The translations under genes were made by a program, and so were the position numbers. A stretch of DNA of 64,000 nucleotides from positions 1 to 64,000 of the forward strand of contig JAIPMN010000818.1 in assembly GCA_020650975.1 (NCBI GenBank), in the 5' to 3' direction. Shown in pieces: positions 1-15,300 of the stretch; position 1 is the stretch's first letter; every line of letters begins with the position of its first letter. The notes beneath the pieces are model-generated. The model was not told the origin of the DNA and ran no database searches. It saw nothing but the letters and a program-made list of their open reading frames with translations. The stretch comes from Apostichopus californicus (Eukaryota > Echinodermata > Holothuroidea > Aspidochirotida > Stichopodidae).

Positions 1-84
1 TAATAACATTGGTAACTTTTCATCCTCAAGCTCTCTTCCTGTCTTTATTTATACTCCATTCACTCCTTCCTCATTCTAATCCAG

Positions 85-384
85 CTCCTGAGCCACCCCC
101 ATCTAAACCCCACTTTACCTCTAGACTGGAGCCAGAGCTCAGTCTTCCTGATGGTGAACCATTGGTACTAAAATGTAAAGTAGGAGGGTACCCACCTCCG
201 AAGACTACATGGTATAAAGATGGTACTCCCCTCAAGAATGAGGTACCATTTGAAATTACAAGCAGAGGTGGTGAAGCAGTCTTTAGAATACCAGAGGCGA
301 TGGAAGATGATGGTGGGGTGTATTCATGTTTAGCTACGAACCCATCTGGACAAGATTCAACCAGTAGCAATGTTACAGTTGCAG
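85..384 (+). CDS. Ig exon 1 (phase 1-1, 100 codons)
   Basis: Acceptor ...taatccag at 81-84, donor gttggt at 385. Encodes a complete I-set domain with Cys31, Trp43 and DGGVYSC. Variable residues are NEVPFEI and EAVFRIP. The protein is identical to exon 9, and the preceding 40 bases of intron match those before exon 9 almost exactly. The following intron (385-754) instead resembles those after exons 3-6. Translation begins upstream of the window; the ATG at 9 lies in intron sequence. Confidence 0.93.
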
Positions 385-3300
385 GTTGGTTCTTAGTTTA
401 ACAGATTCTTAATTTCTGTCAAGAACATGTTCACTCAAAAACAACCTCCAATGTTTATTTCAATGGATTAGGAGGAGCAAGAGATTTACATATAGATAAA
501 ATCTTCAAAATTTGTCTTGGGTAAATATTTTTGGGTTACAACATCTTGGCATAAAGGCCAAGGTACTGTGAGCTTTTGTATCTATTTTGGCCAAATCAGT
601 CTAAGTAATTTTGTCACATAACACTTTCATCCTGGTGTGATTTCCTTTCTCAGCCTTCCTTACTATATCTATCACATAACTATCATTCGTATAATCTTTC
701 CTAATATTCCTTTCCATTCCTTTCCCTTCCTTTCTTCTTGCTTGTCATATTTAGCTCCTGAGCCACCCCCATCTAAACCCCACTTTACCTCTAGACTGGA
801 GCCAGAGCTCAGTCTTCCTGATGGTGAACCTTTGGTACTCAAATGTAAAGTAGGAGGGTACCCGCCTCCTAAGACCACATGGTATAAAGATGGTACTCCC
901 CTCAAGAATGAGCCACCATATGAAATTACAAGCAGAGGTGGTGAAGCTTGTCTTAAGATACCAGAAGCAATGGAAGATGATGGTGGGGTGTATTCATGTT
1001 TAGCTACAAACCCATCTGGACAAGATTCAACCAGTAGCAATGTTACAGTGGCAGGTTGGTGTTTTGTTGGACATTTATTGGAACAGATGCGCTTTCATGA
1101 TGTATTTCAAAAGTTCATTCATTGTAACATATAGCAAAATTAACATATTTAGTAATGCAGTTGTGAGAGATTGCAGATGTAGCTTGCTATACCTTACAAC
1201 TCAGTGGTTAGATGTCTTTTCTATACTTTGGCGTAGAAAAAGGGAAATAATATTACATAGAACAACTTCTATGCAGTCTTGTGAGTGTGATTTAACATCA
1301 ACTGACAAGTACTTTCATTGCATGCCTTCAGTTTTCTTGCCTTTACATTGTATTGTATAGTGTACTTCTCCTTTCTCTCATATTTAACCCAACACATCAA
1401 AATCTTTTCTAATGATATTTCCATACCTTTCCTCTTGCTCGCCAAATTTAGCGCCTGAGCCACCCCCATCTAAACCCCACTTTACCTCTAGACTGGAGCC
1501 AGAGCTCAGTCTTCCTGATGGTGAACCATTGGTACTAAAATGTAAAGTAGGAGGGTACCCACCTCCAAAGACCACATGGTATAAAGATGGTACTCCCCTC
1601 AAGAATGAACCACCATTTGAAATTACAAGCAGAGGTGGTGAAGCTAGTCTTAGGATACCAGAGGCGATGGAAGATGATGGTGGGGTGTATTCATGTTTAG
1701 CTACGAACCCATCTGGACAAGATTCAACCAGTAGCAATGTTACAGTTGCAGGTTGGTTCTTATTTTAACAGTTTCTTAATTTCTTTCTCAAGAACATGTT
1801 CACTCAAAAACAACCTCAAAGTTCAATGGATTGGGAGGAGCAAAAGATTTTCATATAGATAAAATCTACAAAATTTGTCTTTGGTAAATTTTTTTGGGTT
1901 ACAACATCTTGGCATAAAGGCAAGGTACTGTGAGTTTTTGTATCTATTGTGGCCAATTCAGTCTCATAACACTTTCATCCTGGTGTGAGTTCCTTTCTCA
2001 GCCTTCCTTACTATATCTATCACATAACATTCATTTGTATAATCTTTACTAATATTCCTTTCCCTTCTTTTCTTCTTGCTTGTTGTATTTAGCGCCTGAG
2101 CCACCCCCATCTAAACCCCACTTTACCTCTAGATTGGAGCCAGAGCTCAGTCTTCCCGATGGTGAACCATTGGTACTCAAATGTAAGGTAGGAGGGTACC
2201 CACCTCCTAAGACCACATGGTATAAAGATGGTACTCCTCTCAAGAATGAGCCACCATTTGAAATTACAAGCAGAGGTGGTGAAGCTAGTCTTAGGATACC
2301 AGAGGCAATGGAAGATGATGGTGGGGTATATTCATGTTTAGCTACAAACCCATCTGGACAAGACTCAACCAGTAGCAATGTTACAGTTGCAGGTTGGTTC
2401 TTAGTTTAACAGTTTCTTAATTTCTGTCATGTTTACTCGAAACAAGCTCAAATGTTTAGTACAATGGATTGGGAGGAGCAAGAATTTACATATAGATAAA
2501 CTCTACTACAAAATTTGTTTTGGGTAAATAATATTTGGTAACATCTTGGCATAAAGGCAAGGTACTGTGAGGTTTGTATCTATTGTGGCCAATTCAATCT
2601 AAGTAATTTTGTCATATAACACTTTCATCCTGGTGCGAGTTCCTTTCTCAGCCTTCCTTACTATATCTATCACATAACTATCATTTGTATAATCTTTCCT
2701 AATATTCCTTTCCATTCCTTTCCCTTCCTTCTTGCTTGTCGTATTTAGCTCCTGAGCCACCCCCATCTAAACCCCACTTTACCTCTAGATTGGAGCCAGA
2801 GCTCAGTCTTCCCGATGGTGAACCATTGGTACTCAAATGTAAAGTAGGAGGGTACCCACCTCCAAAGACCACATGGTATAAAGATGGTACTCCCCTCAAG
2901 AATGAGGTACCATTTGAAATTACAAGCAGAGGTGGTGAAGCTAGTCTTAAGATACCTGAGGCAATGGAAGATGATGGTGGGGTATATTCATGTTTAGCTA
3001 CGAACCCATCTGGACAAGATTCAACCAGTAGCAATGTTACAGTTGCAGGTTGGTTCTTAGTTTAACAGTTTCTTCATTTCTGTCATGTATACTCGAAAAC
3101 AACCTCCAATGTTTAGTGCAATGGATTGGGAGGAGCAAATGATTTACATTGAGATAAAATCTACAAAACTTGGATAAATATTTTTGGGTTAAAACATCTT
3201 GGCATAAACACAAGGAACTGAGAGCTTTTGTATCTATTTTGGGCAATTCAGTCTAAGTAATTTTGTTTCATATAACACTTTCATCCTGGTGCGAGTTCCT

Positions 3301-6300
3301 TTCTTAGCCTTCCTTACTATATCTATCACATAACTATCATTTGTATAATCTTTCCTAATATTCCTTTCCTTTCCCTTCCTTTCTTCTTGCTTGTCGTATT
3401 TAGCACCTGAGCCACCCCCATCTAAACCCCACTTTACCTCTAGAGTGGAGCCAGAGCTCAGTCTTACTGATGGTGAACCATTGGTACTAAAATGTAAAGT
3501 AGGAGGGTACCCACCTCCTAAGACCACATGGTATAAAGATGGTACTCCCCTCAAGAATGAACCACCATTTGAAATTACAAGCAGAGGTGGTGAAGCTAGT
3601 CTTAGGATACCAGAGGCAATGGAAGATGATGGTGGGGTATATTCATGTTTAGCTACAAACCCATCTGGACAAGACTCAACCAGTAGCAATGTTACAGTTG
3701 CAGGTTGGTTCTTAGTTTAACAGTTTCTTAATTTCTGTCAAGAACATTTATACTCAAAAACAACATCCAATGTTTAGTTAAATGGATTGGGAGGAGCAAG
3801 AAATTTACATATATAATAAACTCTACTACAAAATCATTTTTTGGTAAATATTATTTTGTAACAACTTGGCATAAAGGCAAGGTACTGTGAGCCTTTGTAT
3901 CTATTTGGCCAATTCAATCTAAGTAATTTTGTCTCATAACACTTTCATCCTGGTGCGAGTTCCTTTCTCAGCCTTCCTTACTATATCTTTCACATAACTA
4001 TCATTTGTATAATCTTTCCTAATATTCCTTTCCCTTCCTTTCTTCTTGCTTGACTAATCCAGCTCCTGAACCACCCCCATCTAAACCCCACTTTACTTCT
4101 AGACTGGAGCCAGAGCTCAGTCTTGAAAATGGTGAACCATTGGTACTAAAATGTAAAGTTGGGGGTTACCCACCTCCAAAGACTACTTGGTATAAAGATG
4201 GTACTCCCCTCAAGAATGAGGTACCTTATGAGATTACAAGCAGAGGTGGTGAGGCTGTCCTTAGGGTACCAGAGACCATGGAAGATGATGGTGGGGTATA
4301 TTCATGTTTAGCTGCAAACCCATCTGGACAAGACTCTACCACTTGCAATGTTCTTGTAGCAGGTTGGTTATAACATGCATAATAACATATCTCCTTGAAC
4401 TTTTCAATATTTTCAAGTCAACGTTTTTTTTCAAACTTTGGTATAAACCGAAATTAGTAAAACAATGAACTTATATTCACAAAGAGGGATGAGTCACTGA
4501 AGATATAATTTGTTTGAGTCACAGTAAATCTGGTCTCACAAAATTGTTTCAAATGTACACTTGTTTGGTGTTTCCCATGGAAGGTGGGAGGGGGGAGGCG
4601 GCGTGGAAATGGGTTCTGAATTTTGAGATTCTACTTCTGTTAGCAGTTGCATTGCTTGGAAACTAGTCAATAGTTTTATACATAACATTTAGCTACTACT
4701 CATTACTTATACCGTCTTTCATAATTTCCCAATAATATTTGTTAAACTTTACTCACTTCTTTCATATTGCTATCAGACTTTTCTTTCACTTGTTTCTATT
4801 AATTGCCATCATTTTAATGTTACATCTTTTCATCATTTTATTCCTGATATCATTTCTAACCATTCCTTCTTAATACCATGCCTATTATACTTATAGCTCC
4901 TGAGCCACCCCCGTCTAAACCCCACTTTACCTCTAGACTGGAGCCAGAGCTCAGTCTTCTCGATGGTGAACCATTGGTACTCAAATGTAAAGTAGGAGGG
5001 TACCCACCACCAAAGACCACATGGTATAAAGATGGTACTCCCCTCAAGAATGAGGTACCATATGAAATTACAAGCAGAGGTGGTGAAGCTAGTCTTAGGA
5101 TACCAGAAGCAATGGAAGATGATGGTGGGGTATATTCATGTTTAGCAGCGAACCCATCTGGACAAGACTCAACCAGTTGTAACATCCTTGTTGCAGGTTG
5201 GTTGAACATGTTTGTACCTGTGCAAGGAAATGTAACATCCGTGTCTGACCTTTGGGGGATCCCCAAAACACCAAAAATTTTCTGACCTTTGTTTTAATAT
5301 TTGACATCACAAAGCTCCAAAGATGAACAAGTTTTAAAGTATTAATCTGTCTTTTTCTCAGAATCTAGAGGCAATATTATTTACAGTAGATTGTTTTGAA
5401 TGAGTTGTACTTAGCATGCTCGAATGGTTGGTTAGATATACTCTTTGGTTCTCATACTTAACAGTCCTGTAAATTTAAGTCTTTCTAATGTGTACAATTA
5501 ATATTTGAGTCATTTGATATTAATAATAAATAATTAAATTGCCATGGGAACATATCATTTGATTCCATCCTTCTAATATTACCATTCATCCCAACTGTCA
5601 TTCTTAATATACTCACTATATACTTTCATTAATATCTATCTTTAATAACTTTGTAACATACTTCCCATCTGAACTCTCTATCTTTCTTTATTAATACTCC
5701 ATTCACTCCTTCCTCATTCTAATCCAGCTCCTGAGCCACCCCCATCTAAACCCCACTTTACCTCTAGACTGGAGCCAGAGCTCAGTCTTCCTGATGGTGA
5801 ACCATTGGTACTCAAATGTAAAGTAGGAGGGTACCCACCTCCTAAGACCACATGGTATAAAGATGGTACTCCCCTCAAGAATGAGGTACCATTTGAGATT
5901 ACAAGCAGAGGTGGTGAAGCAGTCTTTAGAATACCAGAGGCAATGGAAGATGATGGTGGGGTGTATTCATGTTTAGCTACGAACCCATCTGGACAAGACT
6001 CGACCAGTAGCAATGTTACAGTTGCAGGTTGGTTGACTGGATAATTTCAGCATGAAATATGACATCAGAAACATGTATTAGTTTATAAGAACTTATGATA
6101 CACTTGTAGAGAGAGAATGGTTTAGCTCTGAGAGCAGTTGCTGGTCAAGATCTAGTGATGGAGGATTCCATTGTTTCTGACTACAATGCAATTCATTGTA
6201 GTATGCATGTGTTGACTTGATTTATTCATCCAAATACTTCTCTTTACTGTGGTTAAACTTAACTTCAATATATAGATGAGTAATATTAATACTTTTCCTT

Positions 6301-9300
6301 GCTTCAGAATATTTTGAATCTTGCCCAATCCTTACTCCTTGATATTCTATTCTTGTGCTTCAGGGGTTCTCAAATAATTTTTCAACAAGGGCAGAGAACA
6401 ACATTGGTTAGAGCAAACAGCCAGACAAAAAGAAAATCTTACCATATATAAGTTGAGCAATGCTTGTACATTAGGCCCATTGGGTGCTCATGCCTAAGAC
6501 CTTAAGCTTTTAGTGCAAGATTGTGAGCCCAGTTTTCTTTCACTGGCTGTTCTTGGTCCATGGGTTACCTACTGAGAACCCCTGTTGTACAGTTACAACA
6601 TTTATCCTGTAACCTTACATATTAATTACAGACTTATTTATCCTGTAACCTTACATATTACTTACAGACTTATTTAACACATTTAATTAAAACTGTCTGC
6701 AGCTGCATTGGTACTTCTTTTTCCTTGGTACTTCATTATCTCTTCATTTTCTAATCTTTTCTTGACTAATCCAGCTCCTGAGCCACCCCCATCTAAACCC
6801 CACTTTACCTCTAGACCGGAGCCAGAGCTCAGTCTTACTGATGGTGAACCATTGGTACTAAAATGTAAAGTAGGAGGGTATCCACCTCCTAAGACCACAT
6901 GGTATAAAGATGGTACTCCCCTCAAGAATGAGGTACCATTTGAAATTACAAGCAGAGGTGGTGAAGCTAGTCTTAAGATACCCGAGGCAATGGAAGATGA
7001 TGGTGGGGTGTATTCATGTTTAGCTACAAACCCATCTGGACAAGACTCAACCAGTAGCAATGTTACAGTTGCAGGTTGGTTCTTAGCTCATTAATTTGAT
7101 TTTATGAGAAGAGTGCATTTTCAGTCTACTGCAAAGTTTCTTTCAATGGAATATGATGGATATGTAATGAAAAGTTTTACTTGGACCTAAATTTGATTTC
7201 AGCAAATTTCCTCAAATGTTCTCAAAAGTTGCAAATGCTTAGTACAATTCTTCTACACTTTCGTCAAAGAAATCAAAATTGTGAATATATCAGTTTTCAT
7301 TAGTTATCCCATTAGTGATCTAATTTGGTCCTCCTAACTTTCTCATGACCCCAAAACACTTCTTAAATGAGTGGGATCTGCCAAGATATTTTCTAAAGGG
7401 AAAAGTGTTAATATGATCTAGGTTACCTATTGTAGGATATGGAACCAAACTAGAGTATATATACAAATCATCTCCTAAATTTTGGAGATTTTAGTAATCT
7501 TCTTTAGTTCCATGCCTGTCATATGAACCTCTTTGCCATGCATCTGTCCTCCTGCATTCTACCTGACTCTAAACATCTCATGAATATGCATCATGCTGTC
7601 CTGATTTTGAAGTTTTTCCTACTCCCATTTTCTAACCCTTTATCAGCTCCAGAGCCACCTCCATCAAAAGCTCATTTCATCATTCGTCTCGAACCCAGCA
7701 AGGACCTCAATTATGAGGAACCGCTGGTGTTGAGGTGTAAAGTCGGTGGCTATCCACCGCCCAAGGTCATTTGGTATAAGGACGGCACACAACTTATTAA
7801 TGAGGCGCCTTATGAACTGTTTAGCGATGGTGGGGAACAAAGCCTGTTCTTTCCTCAAACAGAGGAGGAGGATGGTGGTGTATTTTCATGTCTGGTCACC
7901 AACCCTACAGGCCAGGATGCCAGTTCTTGCAATGTTACAGTGGCAGGTTGGTGGTATTCAGTGGTTGGAAATATTGTAGTCACTGTGGAATGAAAAGAAA
8001 GTTGTAAATATAGCTTTGCTCTGCTCTCAGCTTTGAGCTTTTGTATTATGTTGGCTTTTTGAATATGCATCACAAATTAAAATATGCAACAAAACGTCCA
8101 GTATGCATGATACTCTAAAAACCCTTTTTGACTTTGTGCATTTTGAGTTAGCAATGTTACGTGTCTGCTTTCTGTAAGTCGTCATTTTGGCAGATAACCT
8201 CCCCCTCCTCCTCCCCCCGTCCCCCCTCCTCCCTTGGTAGTCAAACCTATCATTTCTCATCTCTTTAGTCACTTGAATTTGAAAATTCTGATGAATGTGA
8301 AAACCTTAGAACTCTCTCTTTTTGACTTCTTCACTCCTTACATCTAAACCTGTATCTCACCTTTAACCACTCACCTAAAATAACATGAAATGAAAATAAC
8401 ATTGAAACTTTGAAAGCATCATAAATGACTTCTTACCTACCAACCTTCTTACCACAACTCAAAACCTACTCTATACTTCAGCTTTGCAAGCCTATCTCTT
8501 TTATAGTTGCAATACTAGTTCCAAAATAAGTTTGCTAATTATGGTCAAATGTCTATAAAAAGGCAGGCAAACTTTCCAGTCAGCTAAATAGGTATTTTCT
8601 GGTTTATAGCAAAACGTCCTGGGTACTTTTCTCTCTATCGTAGCTTGATAAATCTTGTTTTTGGTTACTAGTAGATCACCTAGTGGTCTGCTTTTGTCTT
8701 TTGACGTTGTTAATTTCTAAAGTCCTTTTGAGTTTCGACACCTTCACAAACCTCTCAGTTCTGTGTCACATCTTAACATACTTTCTTCTCTTTTGTCTTC
8801 GTATCTCTCTTCACTTAACATCTGTCAGTGATGCTGACTTCTTCCTCCTGAATTTAAATTGATTTAAATTGATTTAAATTATTCTCGTCAACTGGTCTGT
8901 TCCATCTTAGCTACCGTTGCTAATTGATGACTCTCCGTTGGTGATGACACCCCTCGTAGCACCTTCCGTGTCCCTCTACGATTCTATCCCATTTCTTTTC
9001 ATTTACACCACCAGCTGTCACAAGTTTTCTTTGATATAAAACTTGAGCAGACAACAGTTGATCATTATGCCTTGGCTGTAACAGTCAGTGTTCTTCGTTG
9101 TGCCTTGGCTGTAACAGTCATTGTTCTCATGTCACAGCTTTCTTATTTCTTGTACTGTCATTCTGTTTTTCACTTCAGCAGCAATTTATGTCAAGTGCTT
9201 TACTGCAAAGATTTGCTTGTGTGTTAAAGTGAAGCAATGGCCAAATGCAGTTTCTTCTTTCAGCTGCTATATACTCTTTTTGTCAAAATGTTCTATTCAG

Positions 9301-12300
9301 TATTCACAGTTTTTCACTTTCTCAATGTCAAAATGCACTTGTCACTTCAAGCCACATATCCTTATGTACTCTACTTATATATAAACTATAATTATTTGCG
9401 TTTTTCCTTCAGAAAAACCTTATAAAAAAAGGAAATAAAAGAATCATGTCATTTGTAGTTTTGACAATGCCATTAACAGTATTCATATCTCTCTGTTGAA
9501 TGGGAAATTATCATTTCCTCCATGGAGTCATTTCAAATTTTGGGAATTGATATGAGCAATATGTAATGTTTTCCCTTGCATGCCCTACCCCACACATGCG
9601 GTGTACGACCACTCTCCTTAGATACTATTAGCTCTTAATTAATCTGTATAGTTTGTGCCACAAACCTTCAAGGGATTTTTTGAAAAAATACTTTCTCAAC
9701 GTTTCATTAAATAGCTCTTCCTAGTTGTCTATTAAAATCTCTTCCATATAGTCTTCTTCTTTGCTATTTTCATTTTCTTTATCATCTGTCATCTCTTCAT
9801 TTTCTTTTCCATCTATTCTTTATTCCTGCCTCTCATATAGCACCAGAACCACCTCCATCCAAACCTCATTTTATGACCCGCCTTGAGCCCGATCTAAGCC
9901 TCCCTGACGGGGTAGCTTTAGTTCTCAAGTGCAAAGTTGGCGGTTACCCGCCACCTAAAGCCCTGTGGTACAAAGATGGCGTACAGCTAAGAAACGAAGC
10001 CCCTTACGAGCTCACAAGTGGACGAGCCGGGGATCAGAAGTTGACTATCCCTCAGTCTGAGGAGGGGGACAGTGGGGTGTACTCTTGTTTAGCATCAAAC
10101 CCTTCAGGACAAGATACCACTAGTTGCAATGTCTCAGTAGCAGGTTAGACTAAAACCTTTCAGTATGAGTAAAGACAGTTTAGAAAATATTTGATTTTCA
10201 AATTTACTTTCAACTAATCAGATGGACAAAAATTCACAATTTCTCCTTTTTTAGTATATCCTGCAAAATAGGCAACCTCTTCTGCTTGTCTTGTTGATCT
10301 TCCAGTAAATTCAGTAAATTTTCTATTCATCTATTCACCAATAAACCCCAAGAAAACCCCCAGCAGTTTGACCACTTTTGATAAAAGGTAGAAAACACTA
10401 AGCAAGCTCAATAGTTCATTTCCTAATAACCTGTCACAACCATAATGACCAAATAGTTTACTGTTCGTTTTTTAGATGATCATATCATCAAATCTTACCA
10501 TTCCACTCTCACAGAAGTTGTCTCTACATATACCCACCAAATTCCCTTTCTTACAGTACCCTCTTTTATACCATCTTTTACACCCTCTTTCATCTCATGT
10601 AGCTGCAGAACCTCCTCCAACAAAACCCCACTTCATCTCTCGTCTTGAACCCGAGTATAATCTCCCCGATGGGGAACCCATGACTCTCAAATGTAAAGTG
10701 GGAGGCTACCCACCCCCAAAGACAATGTGGTATAAAGATGGCATTCAATTGAAGAATGAACCCCCCTATGAGATTAGTACACGTGGTGGGGAACAGACTC
10801 TAAAGATACCACAAGCAGAAGAGAATGATGGTGGTGTATATTCTTGTCTGGCTACTAACCCATCTGGGCAAGATTCAACCAGTTCCAATATTACCATTGC
10901 AGGTTGGTGAAGGTTGCACATTCACACTAAGATAATGTTACCAGATTCTAGCTGAAGACAAGAGCACAACTTGTCCTGGAAAGGAGGAAGGTTCTTAGTT
11001 TATGGGTCCCCCCACCCTCTTTCCCCTGTGTGGGGACAAACATGATTTTTAAGGTATACCCTACATGAAATTGTTACCAGATTTTAAGTTGAACAAGGGC
11101 GGTGGTGGATGTTATATCTTTGATAGAGGAGTTTGAGGAATGAGGTTTTTTAAAAAGACCAGCCCTTTCTGATTCATTTTTCTTATTCTTTCATGTTGCT
11201 ATCATTTTTCTCTATCCAGATATTAGTTTTCTTTAGCTTGACAATTTCTTTACAATCTTTCACTGTCATTGCAGACATAATTTTCTCTCTTCCTGAGCAC
11301 CATTCATGAATATTCATTCGCCTTTAGTTTGATAATTCACTACTTGATAAATTTTCACTACTCTGCTTTCTCCATTCTGTTTGTCCCATCTTTTTCCAAA
11401 CATTTTTTTCTCATTTCTTACATTTCTTTCATTTCATACTCTCTCATACTGCATTCCATACTTTCTCATACTTAGCACCTCAGCCACCACCTTCTAAGCC
11501 ACACTTTACGTCTCGTTTGGAACCCGAACAAAACTTACAGAGCGGAGAACCCTTAGCACTCAAGTGTAAAGTTGGAGGATACCCGCCTCCAAAAATAACC
11601 TGGTTCAAAGATGGGGCTCCCCTTAAGAATGAACTCCCGTATGAAATAAGTAACAGAGGCGGGGAGTCCCTCTTGACCATACCTCAGACTGAGGAAGAGG
11701 ATGGGGGTGTGTACACATGTCAAGCCTCAAATCCATCTGGTCAAGAGACCTCAAGCTCCAATGTCTCAGTTTCAGGTTTGTTAGATGAGAGAAAGTTTTC
11801 TATTATATAGTATGATAGAACATGTAGGAGCAGCATAGAATGTCCATGTTCATAGGGTTAGAATCTTGAGAGAAACTTGTTTGCTATAGATATCTGTGAT
11901 TATTGGCAAATGTCATGTTTTAGAGACACATCCAGTTGGTTCTGTCTTGTTTGTAGAACAATTCCAATTCTATGAAGATAACCATCACAAAAGTATTGAG
12001 AGATTTGATAGCCACTTTTGTGGATAAAAATTAAATAAATAAAAAAAAAAAAAATGTTTGATCCTAGAACCATGTCAAGGGATTAATGGGAGAGGAAAGT
12101 GTTCCCCTCTTTTTCTTGAAAATAATTTATTAAAGAACTTCAAGATCCTCTTAAATATAGTCATGTTATTGCTTCTTCCTGAAATATTGATGTTCTGAGA
12201 GATCTTTCATCTTCATGGTGTGTGTACATCATTGATTGATGGAAGGTTTTCTATTACATAATAAGTAGGATCATTGTAATAGAAAATTTCTTCAGAACAC

Positions 12301-15300
12301 ATGCATTTACTATGGTATATTTTAATTGCAAAGATGTGTTAATGTTAGGTTAAGTTGAATTGTGGGTCAGACATGCCAAATATGGGTCAATTTTAATATC
12401 TGCAGCTGGGGACATTCTTTTTTATATTACTTTTAACAAATGTATAGTTCATACCAAACTTACCACAGACTTTTGTTGCTTTAAATTTTTTTTTCATTTT
12501 GGAAGTTGAATGTATGTCATAATTTTTCACTTTTATTTGTCTCTATTTTGCTCTATTAATGAAAGAAATAATTGGTTAAATACATAGCCAATGGTTTTGT
12601 ACCATTTTTCTTCATTGATATTCCATCTGCATTATACTTAGACCATAGAAACTTACTATCCAATTGAAGCTTACATTTGATTTTCAGGTTTTGTGTAAAT
12701 AGTTTATCAGTTTCAATCTTTCCACTTATTTACTACTTTTTTACTAATATCCTTTCTGGTGGTGATTTCTCTGTTAATTCTTTCCTGCACTTTCTATCAT
12801 TCTTCTTTTCATCCTATATTTTCAACCTTCTCTGGTAGCCCGTGAACCGCCTCCTTCTAAACCTCACTTCATGACTCGGCTTGAGCCAGAGCTGAACTTA
12901 CCCAGTGGAGAACCTATGGTCCTCAAGTGTAAAGTGGGTGGTTACCCACCTCCTAAGACAATCTGGTACAAGGATGGCGTTTTGTTGAGGAACGAAGCCC
13001 CCTATGAGATATCTAGCAGGGGAAGTGAGGTTACACTTAAAATACCGCAGGCGCAAGATGATGATAGTGGGGTCTATTCTTGTCTAGCTACAAATCCATC
13101 TGGACAAGACTCCACAAGTTCTAATGTTACAGTGGCAGGTTAGTCCCCATTTCCCCTGCCCCCCTCCCCCCCCAATTTAGTACTAATTGCCCCCCTTGCC
13201 CTGTAGTATGTCCACTTCCTTGTCAGTCTGTCTTCTCTTACTCTTGTCCTTGTTGCAGAAAATGAATAACAACTTCAGAAAGCAAAATGAATGGCCAGCG
13301 AGATGAATGAAAAGTACTTTTACTTTTGCCGTAACAAAAGACAAGCATATCAGACGGACTTATGCGAAAGGAATCTCTCAGAAGCAATTCATCCTAGCAT
13401 GCACCGGTGATCGCCTAGGCCAGTTTTAATTATTTCTTTTTCAATCTGTTTGACACCTCACAGAACCAGAACCACCTCCATCTAAACCACACTTCACTTC
13501 ACGTCTGGAACCCGAGGTGGACTTGCCTAACGGTGAACCTTTGCAGCTCAAATGCAAGGTGGGAGGGTACCCTCCCCCAAAGATGACTTGGTACAAGGAC
13601 GGCGTCCCTCTGAAGAACGAACAACCGTACGAGATCAGCTCAAGAGGCGGTGAATCGGTGATGAAGATCCCAGTGTGTGAAGAGGAGGATGGTGGAGAGT
13701 ACACTTGTATGGCAACCAACCCTACTGGGCAAGACACTACCAGGTCCAATGTGACCATAGCAGGTTTGTGACATAGTCATGCATGTTATCTTTGGTGTGA
13801 TACAAATGTGGTTCCTTGGTTAGGGAAATCCTTTGAATCGTTCACCATATATTGCATGACATGACTAAACAGTCCCCCTTGGTAACATTCAATCAAGCAT
13901 TATCTTGATACAGTTTGCATCATGTTCATATGAGCTGTATAGCCGTACTCAGACCTGTGCATGTTGAATCATTCAACACTACATCCAACCTATGGTGATA
14001 CATGTCACTTTCAGATTTCACCATGTCACTTTCATGTTGATTTTTTGCTCAATAGTTATTGTAGGTCAGACTGGGCTATGTTTTGAGCTAAAACTTTGGA
14101 TTCGTCAAAACCAATAACTAAATGAAAGATTCACAGTTTCTAGGAAACAAAGAGTTAGGAGACTGAACTGTTGCAATGAGGAGTGGGTAGCTTTGTATAT
14201 TACATTTTCCTGTTGTATTTGCTGATGTGAAAATGTCTCAGTGAGCACCATCTCTCTGTCTGTCTCTCTGTCTGTCTGTCTGTCAATCTGTAAACCTACC
14301 CTGATTGTTTGTTCTGCAAATCTGCAAGAATCTGCAAATAAGGTCAAAATTCATATAATTGAAACTTTTTATCTAGTTAATTTATACATTTCATATATAT
14401 TATATAAGTAATTATATATTATATTTTTATATGTATAGTTATATGTATTTCTCTATGTGAATGTTATGTGTCCAGTATATGCATGATTTCTATGGTGATG
14501 ACATCACATGTTGTACTTCACGGTAAAGTCATTCTCCCCTCGATACTTCCTCGATACTAGCTTCTTCCTCGATCTTACTCTCGTTACATCGATCACTTCT
14601 CTTCAGCTCCTGAACCTCCCCCTTCCAAACCACTTTTCCTATCTCGATTGGAACCCGAGCTCAGCCTCGAAAATGGTGAAGCATTGCTACTCAAGTGCAA
14701 AGCCTCTGGTTATCCACCACCAAAGACAACATGGTATAAAGATGGTACTCCCTTACAGAATGCTGCACCGTACGAGATTGGTGCCAGCAGGTCAGGTGAC
14801 ACCTCCCTCCATGTCCCAGAGGCTGATGAAGAAGATGGCGGTGTTTATTCATGCTTGGCTTCAAATCCATCAGGACAGGATTCTACCAGCTGCAATGTAT
14901 CTGTGGCAGGTGTGTTGATGTTTGAGCATTTCATCCTAGTGTGATGTCACAGTCTGTTTACCGATAATGTGGTACTATAGGGTTAAAATCAGCGGAGATT
15001 TGATAATCATCTGTATGTTAAGTGTTATGAATTCACACCCTTCCAAAAATGTAGAAAACTTGGCCCTTTCCAGTCTTAAAATTGGACACCCAGTCTTTTC
15101 ATACTGATGGTCATAAATTGCAGTTTCAAACCAGATAGTAGTAATACTACTGTTGCTTATTCAAGAAAGTCTCTTGTTACAAGAATCACTATTCACTGTA
15201 TCACTATATCATCTTATTGTGGAAAGAATATTTCTTATTGTGGAATGCATTAAAGCTTCTTCGCGAGTTCCTGCTTGCAGGAGGATCTAAAATACATTCA

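Noticed and set aside
71-370. Long minus-strand open frames across every near-identical Ig exon (MLLVESCPDGF...)
   Set aside because: They mirror the sense Ig exons exactly and repeat only because the exons repeat; no independent start, splice or codon signal.
9-401. Single-exon reading frames with ATG upstream of Ig exons (here and at 637, 6708, 7523, 22039 and others)
   Set aside because: The extra N-terminal part is intron sequence including the polypyrimidine tract and acceptor; the true exon starts after the AG.
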